A DNA stretch of 13,093 nucleotides from Verrucomicrobiales bacterium (lineage in GTDB: Bacteria; Verrucomicrobiota; Verrucomicrobiia; Verrucomicrobiales; DEV007), in the NCBI GenBank assembly GCA_002708885.1, contig PAPL01000014.1, forward strand, positions 7,871 to 20,963, written 5' to 3'. Both the position numbers and the translations under genes were made by a program. This document shows positions 7,321 through 13,093 of this stretch, in pieces. The notes under the pieces are model-generated. The model did no database searches and was not told the DNA's origin. It worked only from the letters and a program-made list of their open reading frames with translations. Positions within the stretch are counted from its first letter, which is position 1; the number at the start of each line of letters is the position of its first letter.

Positions 7321-8856
7321 CTATTTTACTAATTGACGGTCAATTCCAAGCCTATCAAAAACCTGACCAGAGGAAATCCATAACGATATGATTGATTTAC
7401 TCAGCAACCCTCGTGCCTCAACTGCCCTTATTTGAGCCGACCCTAACATCTGCTGCTGCTCAACTAATCGATAAACATCCCCGACTCCTTTATCTATTAG
7501 AGCCTGTTCTTGCTCAAGCCTTTCTTTTGCCAGCTCCATCGCTTTATTTGCTGTCGTTAAACGTTGTTTGGAACTCTCAAACCGTTCATAGGCAGTGTCT
7601 ATTTCCAAGACTATTGATTTGACTGCTTTTTGCTTCTCAATTTTTGCCTTCATTAGCTGATTGCGTGCAACTTGTAATCCAGCGTTCCGAGCTTTTTTAT
7701 CTAAAATCATCTTAAAATTTAAACCCACTGACCATTCCATGCCCTGCCTATTAAATGATTCCGTGTACGCATCGGTTCCATTGTCAGAAAGACCATACGC
7801 CCCATAACTTCCGGATAAGTTGAGTAAAGAGCGGGCATCATCCTTGGCTCTGATCACATTCAATTCTGAGGATCTGATCAACTTATCAAAATAATGAAGG
7901 TCAGTCCTTTTTTCCAGAGCCAGCTCCGTAAGATTTTCTTTGCTCGAAATATTATCCCCGTTAAAAAATTGTCCTAACGGTTTAAATTCAACGGCCCCAT
8001 CATTCGCAGGAGGAAGGTCAATTAGCTCAAACAATTTATTGAGCCTCTCAACTTTCGTGGCCGTAGACCCAATGAAATCATCTTTGCGTTGAAAAACCGC
8101 GAGTTCAGCTGTGGTCACATCAATTTGAACTCCCTTCTCACTTGCTAAAAGTTCTTTATTTTTCTCAAGTAAAGACTCAGCAAGTTCAATATTCTCCTGC
8201 CTGATCTTAAGGATTTCTTCGATCGAAATAACATCAGTGTAACGTGATGCAGTTTCCGCTATTAAGTTAATGGCTTTAATTTCAGCTAGATATTGAGTGG
8301 CCTCAACGCGGTTCTGAGCAATGTCAATCTGTGCCCGGTTAGCCTCTCTCCCAAAACCTTTTAATATCGGCTGTATCAGAGTCAGGCCAGTAAATGATTC
8401 ATATTCGGGAGAGTAAAGGGAAGATGCAGATGTCTTATTGAGTGTATTCTCGAGACGATTGAAAGTGGAAGAAATCTCGAAACTAGTACCAGTTTGAAAC
8501 TTCTTTTTTAAACCTTCTTTTGCTATGAAGTTCTTGTCAGAAAAAATCCTTGCTGAATTTCCTGGAAAAGAAATACCACCAACCGCAATAAATTCTCTCG
8601 TATTTTGTGGCTTATCTCTATCTTCATAACGAGATATCGTCTCTAATCCCCAAGCAAATTCACCCTTTTCCTTGGTTAATTGATTTTTACTAACCTCAAT
8701 ATTAATCCTCTCTGATATCATATCAGGATTTTTCTTGAGAGCTTGTCTTATACTGCCATTTAAACTTAGCCGTTCTTGAACTTTGACCTCTTCAGCGAAT
8801 ACCTCGAGCCCAATTATGAGCATTATTAATAATTGAAGACTTCGAACGAAAATCAT
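7321..8856 (-). CDS. TolC-family outer-membrane efflux/secretion channel
   Basis: The 511-residue protein has a signal peptide (QLLIMLIIGLEVFA, likely cut after Ala21) followed by the duplicated helical-barrel architecture of the outer-membrane efflux protein family. The first repeat spans ~30-255 (SIRQALKKNPDM at its start, then GLTLIQPILKGFGREANRAQID). The second spans ~285-495 and includes NVIRAKDDARSLLNLSGSYGAYG, WSVGLNFKMILDKKARN and long heptad-rich helices. Its length is normal for TolC-like proteins. It is the first gene of the block and follows a candidate promoter. The context (three adaptors, a SecA-like ATPase, a large surface protein and no pump) points to protein export rather than drug efflux. 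Confidence 0.9.
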   Translation of the reverse strand: MIFVRSLQLLIMLIIGLEVFAEEVKVQERLSLNGSIRQALKKNPDMISERINIEVSKNQLTKEKGEFAWGLETISRYEDRDKPQNTREFIAVGGISFPGNSARIFSDKNFIAKEGLKKKFQTGTSFEISSTFNRLENTLNKTSASSLYSPEYESFTGLTLIQPILKGFGREANRAQIDIAQNRVEATQYLAEIKAINLIAETASRYTDVISIEEILKIRQENIELAESLLEKNKELLASEKGVQIDVTTAELAVFQRKDDFIGSTATKVERLNKLFELIDLPPANDGAVEFKPLGQFFNGDNISSKENLTELALEKRTDLHYFDKLIRSSELNVIRAKDDARSLLNLSGSYGAYGLSDNGTDAYTESFNRQGMEWSVGLNFKMILDKKARNAGLQVARNQLMKAKIEKQKAVKSIVLEIDTAYERFESSKQRLTTANKAMELAKERLEQEQALIDKGVGDVYRLVEQQQMLGSAQIRAVEARGLLSKSIISLWISSGQVFDRLGIDRQLVK

Positions 8857-9044
8857 AAATTTTTGGGGGATATTTTGATTTATTATAAATTTTAATTTTT
8901 TTCCAGAAATGTAATTTTTATCAGAAAAACTCTTAAAAGTAGAGATATTTTTAAAAACTTTGCTATTTTTATCAATACTCCAAATGGCCCGTTTAATGCC
9001 CTGAAATCAGGCCTTCATACGACACAAAATCATAATAAGACTAG
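8857..9044. promoter_or_regulatory. divergent AT-rich intergenic region
   Basis: These 188 bp separate the TolC-led minus-strand operon from the plus-strand leucine-rich-repeat lipoprotein gene and must hold both promoters. The sequence has several A/T runs and a 12-bp near-palindrome (CCTGA-AA-TCAGG, 9000-9011) about 33 bp before the lipoprotein start. I find no RNA gene, riboswitch or convincing terminator, and no clear Shine-Dalgarno for either flanking gene. Confidence 0.5.
8882..8887 (-). promoter_or_regulatory. candidate -10 box (TATAAT) for the TolC-led operon
   Basis: A perfect TATAAT on the minus strand would place transcription start about 20 bp before ATG 8856. No good -35 element lies 16-18 bp further upstream, and the whole gap is AT-rich, so a chance match is possible. 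This is the only operon-start position available in the 188-bp divergent gap. Confidence 0.3.
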
Positions 9045-9959
9045 ATGACTAAATTTATAGCAATCGCGATTCTGCTTTGGTCCATTTCGAGTTGCTCAAA
9101 AAATAACAACACGGAACAAACACCCGAACCTGCAAAAAACTCATCATCCGCAAACGGATCCAAGTTCAGACTAATTGTTAATAATAATGTCATAGTCGGT
9201 CATGAAGGAAATATCACATCCCTCACTATACCCAGCACACTTAAGGAAAAAAATATCCAGGCAATAGCGGATGGAGCTCTGAGCAAAAACAGATCTTTGC
9301 AGAACGTAGCACTGCCCCCTACCCTTGAGCTAATAGGAAGAGCCGCATTCTCAGAATGTGAATCATTAAAATCCATATCCATACCAAGCAACGTGCGGTT
9401 CATAGGAAAAGCACCCTTCGCAGCCTGTGGATCATTAAAAGAAATTAAAGTTAGCCCGGACAATTCAAAATTCTCAGATATAGATGGAGTGCTTTTTGAC
9501 AAAAAATTCGAAACTTTGATACAAGTTCCTGCCGGCAAGTCCGGAAACTACATAATTGTTGATACAGTAAATCTCATTGATGAATCCGCATTCGCGGAAT
9601 GCATTAGGCTCGAGTCCATTGTGATTCCGGACACCGTCACTAAAATTTCTAAAACTGCATTCGCAGGCTGCAAAGGAATCAAAGAAATTGAACTGCCTAA
9701 CTCCTTAAAAAGTATATCTCAGGGAACGTTTCTCGGGTGTTCGAACTTAAGAAAAATAACAATACCTGAAAGTGTTACTGCGATAGAAGACGGAGCATTT
9801 GCTCATTGCTCAAACCTTGTTTCGGTAACTTTTAAAGGCTCTCCCCCATTAACGGGAAAAGCTGTTTTTATGGGCAGTGAACCGACAGTCTATGTACCCG
9901 CAAAGAAGGGATGGTCTGAATCTTATATGAATCTTAAGACTGTGATCATTAATAATTAA
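9045..9959 (+). CDS. lipoprotein with BspA-type leucine-rich repeats
   Basis: The 304-residue protein starts with a lipoprotein signal (MTKFIAIAILLWSISSC); Cys17 is the predicted lipidated residue (lipobox ISSC). A short polar linker rich in N, S, E and P follows. The rest is a run of BspA-type (LRR_5) repeats of about 23 residues. The repeating pattern is I-x-IP-x-x-V-x-x-I-x-x-x-AF-x-x-C-x-x-L, seen for example at SISIPSNVRFIGKAPFAAC, SIVIPDTVTKISKTAFAGC and ITIPESVTAIEDGAFAHC. The array is broken near 130-165 by a longer insert typical of such proteins. BspA-like proteins are often exposed at the surface and mediate binding; this one would be membrane-anchored. It is the only plus-strand gene here and converges on the TpsB gene with 3 bp between stops. 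A link to either secretion locus is not shown. Confidence 0.9.
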   Translation: MTKFIAIAILLWSISSCSKNNNTEQTPEPAKNSSSANGSKFRLIVNNNVIVGHEGNITSLTIPSTLKEKNIQAIADGALSKNRSLQNVALPPTLELIGRAAFSECESLKSISIPSNVRFIGKAPFAACGSLKEIKVSPDNSKFSDIDGVLFDKKFETLIQVPAGKSGNYIIVDTVNLIDESAFAECIRLESIVIPDTVTKISKTAFAGCKGIKEIELPNSLKSISQGTFLGCSNLRKITIPESVTAIEDGAFAHCSNLVSVTFKGSPPLTGKAVFMGSEPTVYVPAKKGWSESYMNLKTVIINN

Positions 9960-9962
9960 CTA

Positions 9963-11717
9963 TCACCACTTATATATAAGAGACAGATAGAATTCCCCGT
10001 CTCCATTATCAACACGCCGAATGGGATTTTCCAATTCACTCAGAGCCCATCCATATTCTAATTTAAGGAGAAGGGAGTCTTTATAGTTCGCTCCAAAACT
10101 TAACCCTGCTGACCATAATTTATCATCATTCTCAAAAAATAGCGGGTCACTGTTTTGAACTATTCCAATGTCAGTGAAGCATCCTAAAGTAAGATCCAGT
10201 TGAGTAAAATCGCCAACGAACCTTGGGCTTAAAACCTCCGAACGATGATCCGAAGCCTTTCTAGATAAATCCATGACCCTGGGTAAGTGGAAATTGTAAT
10301 CAAATTTCAGGTAAGCATTAGAATCACCCGAAGCAGAAGCTACAGGATATCCTCGGACACTGTTATGACCTCCAATCACACCAAGGAAACTTGGCGGGAG
10401 CCGTGAACCAAGACTCGAAGAAGCTGAACCGACTAGCTCTATTTCATGTGCCCTCTTATTATCATTTCCCAGAAACCTATCAATGTATGTCCGATATAAT
10501 CCATAAATACTTGCTGTTACAAAATCATTATCGGCATTGACTCTTCCGAGTCTCTGAAGATCCTGCTTTTCGGGAGTCCCAACAGTGTCAGGTAAATTAC
10601 CTTCAATTTTCGCCCCGAAAAGGAAACTGGTATCAGTTCCCATTTTTGAATATTTTAAACCTAAGGATGGAAGAAGATATTGTGCTTGGCCCTCAGCAAC
10701 ACCGACTCCCGTCTGGTCCTGTTCAACATCAAGGATTCTTAAAGATGCAAAGCCATCAAGGTACGCCCCATTGTAGGTTCCGATAGTTCGTTCATAAGTC
10801 GCATTCGCAGAAATACTTTGTCCTTCGAAATCAATGCCAGTTGCTCCTAAACCAACATCCTGCGCTGTGTAATTACTATAATGCGATGAAAGCTTAATTC
10901 TATTAGATGAAGTTACATCAAGAGGAATGGTATATTCAGTACCTACAAAAGAGGACTCTCCTTCAAGGGTCGTCAATGCTTTGATATTTAAATGGTCATC
11001 CGGAGAAATTAGGTTCCATGCATCGATGGAACCAGAAACCCTGTAATTGCCGGTACGTTCAGACCCATAATTATCGAGTTTTGACTTGATCACGGTCTCT
11101 TCTTTCTGCTGAACGCGATACTCGAGAACAATCCCATCATTTTCCGGGACAAGAACAGGCTGAATGTGCTGACGACTAAATCGATTCATTGATCCCAAAG
11201 AAGCATCCAGCTTCTTGCTATCTATAATTTCGCCCTCTACAAGTGGAACTGCTTCTTCTATTCTTTTGATTTTACGATTCAACAATCTTCCTCTCACCCT
11301 ATCCGTCACAATACGCACCTTGGAGATTTTCCCCTCCACTATCTTAATCGACAAACCTTTACCTGAACGAGACGCATAGAAAGCGTCTTTAGTTACCACT
11401 GCCCTAGTTGCAGGAATTCCTATCTCCTGATAATGGGCGCTAATCTCACGCAGAATTTGAGAAACTGCCTCAGGAGATAAAATCGTTGGTTTAATGTCTG
11501 ATATTAAATAGTCTCTTCCCGCAGGACTAGGATACAACCTTCCATCCTGTTCATTGAAGCGAACCGAAATCTCAGAGAGCGTATATTTAGATAGGGATAC
11601 GTTCCCTTCAAAACTAATGGAATCAGAAGATCCAGAAACCTCTTCAGATATTACAGGCCTGGGCAGACATGCGAATGCCGCAAATAAGATCAATGCTAAA
11701 TATTTATTAGAATTCAT
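9963..11717 (-). CDS. TpsB-type two-partner-secretion outer-membrane transporter (ShlB/FhaC family)
   Basis: The 584-residue protein has a signal peptide (LALILFAAFACLP, cleavage near residues 20-25). A POTRA-containing periplasmic part covers ~33-203: SISFEGN at 33-39, then IKIVEGKISKVRI near 124-136 as in the POTRA-2 domain of ShlB proteins, then a second POTRA ending DGIVLEYRV. A C-terminal beta-barrel covers ~205-584. Two family hallmarks are present: VRGY at 454-457 (the L6-loop motif of Omp85/TpsB proteins) and FTDIG at 514-518. The chain ends in an aromatic residue (LSLIYKW), as expected of a barrel substrate for BAM. About 35 residues between the first strand and the helix of the first POTRA look like an insertion. 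The gene starts 13 bp after the MBG-repeat protein, its probable exoprotein partner. No Shine-Dalgarno is visible before ATG 11717, suggesting coupled translation. Confidence 0.9.
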   Translation of the reverse strand: MNSNKYLALILFAAFACLPRPVISEEVSGSSDSISFEGNVSLSKYTLSEISVRFNEQDGRLYPSPAGRDYLISDIKPTILSPEAVSQILREISAHYQEIGIPATRAVVTKDAFYASRSGKGLSIKIVEGKISKVRIVTDRVRGRLLNRKIKRIEEAVPLVEGEIIDSKKLDASLGSMNRFSRQHIQPVLVPENDGIVLEYRVQQKEETVIKSKLDNYGSERTGNYRVSGSIDAWNLISPDDHLNIKALTTLEGESSFVGTEYTIPLDVTSSNRIKLSSHYSNYTAQDVGLGATGIDFEGQSISANATYERTIGTYNGAYLDGFASLRILDVEQDQTGVGVAEGQAQYLLPSLGLKYSKMGTDTSFLFGAKIEGNLPDTVGTPEKQDLQRLGRVNADNDFVTASIYGLYRTYIDRFLGNDNKRAHEIELVGSASSSLGSRLPPSFLGVIGGHNSVRGYPVASASGDSNAYLKFDYNFHLPRVMDLSRKASDHRSEVLSPRFVGDFTQLDLTLGCFTDIGIVQNSDPLFFENDDKLWSAGLSFGANYKDSLLLKLEYGWALSELENPIRRVDNGDGEFYLSLIYKW

Positions 11718-11730
11718 TCAATCAGGCCCG

Positions 11731-13093
11731 TTAATCACTCTCTAAATAATACTTCAACAACTCTTCAGTCCGCTCACGGTTATTTGCTTTTTCCATCTCC
11801 TCAATAATGGAATTTCTTTTAGAATATTGGATCAAACTCCAATCACAAATCTCATATATCCTATATAAAATTGTATCGGTTATTGGAACTGGTCCATCTA
11901 ACTGTTCTAACCCAAACAATCCAACATGATTCGCATTCCAAATGGGATGATCAAATTCCGAGAAGATTGATGGTAATCCGGGATATGGTAGAATTTCCAA
12001 GGATCCAGGAACGAATGTGAATCTGTAATTATTTGAATCAAAACCATTCACTCCAGATAAAGCACTATCAGCCACAAATTCATCAGGATAAAAACCCCTA
12101 GGGCTTGCAGGGTCAGTTGCAACACCACTTGAACTATAAGTGTTAATGAGAGTTAATTCTTCGGTATTAGGCAATGGATCACTCAATACAAAAGCCGACT
12201 GATCAATCTCGAAAGCCTCTCCGGCAAAACGTACATGATCATCAATAACAACGACAGAATCCCGTCGGTTAATCTTTAAATCACCGGAAACGTAACTGAT
12301 GTCATAGTTACTCTCACGGAAACCGTCCCCGTCCCCGTCAGTTCCCGTTACCGGACTCAGAATTTGAATCTCATCCGTATACGTTCCCACGTCCGCATCC
12401 GTTGATGAATCCTTGTCTGTGGCACTTGCAATCGAAACATTGGTTATCACCTCGCTATTCGGAAGGACCGAATCCCCGTCCAGATCAAGTGTAGTGAATT
12501 TTGTGTCATCCAGTTTAAGTACATCACCGTAAATCTTTTCCTGATCACTTGCTGCCAGTGTGATCGCACGGCGGTTAATCTTTAAATTCCCCGTCTCGTA
12601 ACTAATGTCATAGTTCTCCTGATCAAATCCATTCGAACCCGTCAATGTTTTATCTCCAGTCGACGTAGCAGTAATTGAAATATTATCTGAATACGTTCCC
12701 ACGTCCGAATCCGTCGACGCATCCACTCCATTCTCACTCACAAGACTCACGGTATCAATCACCTCGCCATTCGGAAGGACCGAATCCCCGTCCTTATCAA
12801 GTGTAGCGAATGCAGTGTCATCCAGTTTAAGTACATCACCGTAAATCTTTTCCTGATCACTTGCTGCCAGTGTGATCGCACGGCGGTTAATCTTTAAATC
12901 ACCGGAGACGTAACTAATGTCATAGTTACTCTCACGGAAACCGTCCCCGTCCCCGTCAGTTCCCGTTACCGGGCTAAAGATTTGAATCTCATCCTCATAC
13001 GTTCCCACATCCGCATCCGTCGACTTGTCTTTACCGGCAGCACTGACAACGGAAACATTGGTTATCACCTCGCCATTCGGAAGGACCGAATCA
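11731..13093 (-). CDS. C-terminal part of a large MBG/YDG-repeat exoprotein, probable TpsA partner (partial)
   Basis: The frame is open through the right edge; 453 residues are visible and the N-terminus lies outside. The chain consists of tandem repeats of about 102-104 residues. Each repeat has the pattern NYDISY-x-x-G-x-LKINRR, then AITLAASDQEKIYGD, typical of MBG/YDG domains in filamentous-haemagglutinin-like adhesins. Two repeats are nearly identical; the last one diverges (VVVIDDHVRFAGEAF). A non-repetitive tail of about 85 residues (from YPGLPSIFSEFDHP) ends in a charged, helix-prone segment rich in E, K and R. I see no PEP-CTERM, LPXTG or autotransporter barrel. Each repeat also carries an acidic loop of EF-hand type (for example DKDGDSVLPNGE). 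With the TpsB gene 13 bp downstream, secretion by the two-partner route is likely. The diagnostic N-terminal TPS domain cannot be seen here. Confidence 0.8.
   Translation of the reverse strand, partial: DSVLPNGEVITNVSVVSAAGKDKSTDADVGTYEDEIQIFSPVTGTDGDGDGFRESNYDISYVSGDLKINRRAITLAASDQEKIYGDVLKLDDTAFATLDKDGDSVLPNGEVIDTVSLVSENGVDASTDSDVGTYSDNISITATSTGDKTLTGSNGFDQENYDISYETGNLKINRRAITLAASDQEKIYGDVLKLDDTKFTTLDLDGDSVLPNSEVITNVSIASATDKDSSTDADVGTYTDEIQILSPVTGTDGDGDGFRESNYDISYVSGDLKINRRDSVVVIDDHVRFAGEAFEIDQSAFVLSDPLPNTEELTLINTYSSSGVATDPASPRGFYPDEFVADSALSGVNGFDSNNYRFTFVPGSLEILPYPGLPSIFSEFDHPIWNANHVGLFGLEQLDGPVPITDTILYRIYEICDWSLIQYSKRNSIIEEMEKANNRERTEELLKYYLESD
12265..13093 (-). repeat. tandem in-gene repeats (306-312 bp units)
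   Basis: Copies of a unit anchored on the LKINRR codons begin near 12265, 12571 and 12883, spaced 306 and 312 bp. An 85-bp block at 12503-12587 is identical to 12815-12899. The segment after 12270 resembles the one after 12888 (618 bp apart) more than the one between them, so subunits alternate A-B-A. The array continues past the window edge. It is a coding repeat with the reading frame kept. Confidence 0.9.

Noticed and set aside
7321..8856. A drug-efflux operon (TolC plus HlyD).
   Set aside because: No ABC, RND or MFS pump is present, and the following genes are an M50 protease, a SecA-like ATPase and a surface-protein N-terminus.
8857..9044. A riboswitch or small RNA in the divergent gap.
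   Set aside because: Only a 12-bp near-palindrome and AT-rich runs are visible; no conserved RNA architecture or terminator was recognised.
9968..9986. On the minus strand this stretch matches 15 of 19 positions of the Tn5 mosaic end, including CTGTCTCTTATA, which could suggest library-adapter contamination or a transposon end.
   Set aside because: It encodes the final strand of the TpsB barrel (LSLIYKW and stop) in frame, the flanks continue as normal coding sequence, and the last bases differ from the mosaic end. Chance resemblance is the better explanation.
12265..13093. The regular repeats could be read as a CRISPR or non-coding satellite array.
   Set aside because: Units are 306-312 bp, keep one reading frame, and encode MBG-type domains.

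Overview
The window comes from a Gram-negative bacterium. It encodes a TolC-type outer-membrane channel, a two-partner-secretion (TPS) transporter, three periplasmic adaptors and a lipoprotein. The DNA is AT-leaning, Shine-Dalgarno sites are mostly weak, and giant repetitive LEPR-XLL and MBG proteins sit beside a BspA-like leucine-rich-repeat protein. That combination suits a marine member of the PVC group (Verrucomicrobiota, Lentisphaerota or Planctomycetota). The phylum is an inference; there is no rRNA or marker gene to prove it.

Layout. All genes except one lie on the minus strand. From right to left: (1) 11731-13093, the C-terminal part of a large protein with MBG/YDG-type repeats, cut by the right edge. 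(2) 9963-11717, a TpsB/ShlB-FhaC outer-membrane transporter 13 bp downstream, so the pair looks like a TPS exoprotein locus. (3) 9045-9959, on the plus strand, a lipoprotein with BspA-type leucine-rich repeats, ending 3 bp from the TpsB gene in a convergent arrangement. (4) A 188-bp AT-rich divergent promoter region. (5) 8856 down to 1, a tight co-directional block: TolC-like outer-membrane protein, a short secreted HlyD-type adaptor, a GAF-transmembrane-HlyD fusion, a PqqD-like/M50 site-2-protease/HlyD fusion, a shortened SecA-like ATPase, and finally the N-terminus of a presumably large protein carrying the LEPR-XLL-type motif LEPKILL, cut by the left edge.

How the genes may work together. 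The left block has every layer of an envelope-spanning export route: outer-membrane channel, periplasmic adaptors, a polytopic inner-membrane protein and a cytoplasmic ATPase. It has no ABC, RND or MFS pump. The only visible motor is the SecA-like ATPase, and the adjacent LEPKILL protein is the obvious cargo. I infer a dedicated exporter for LEPR-XLL giant surface proteins, in which the M50 fusion may recognise (PqqD-like domain) and cut (HEFGH metalloprotease) the cargo leader. I know of no characterised mechanism for such a system. The right-hand TPS pair would give the same locus a second, independent route for surface display of a repetitive protein.

Gene spacing is tight (12-24 bp, and one TAATG overlap), so the TolC-to-SecA genes are probably co-transcribed. 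The cargo gene follows after 120 bp that hold a weak hairpin.
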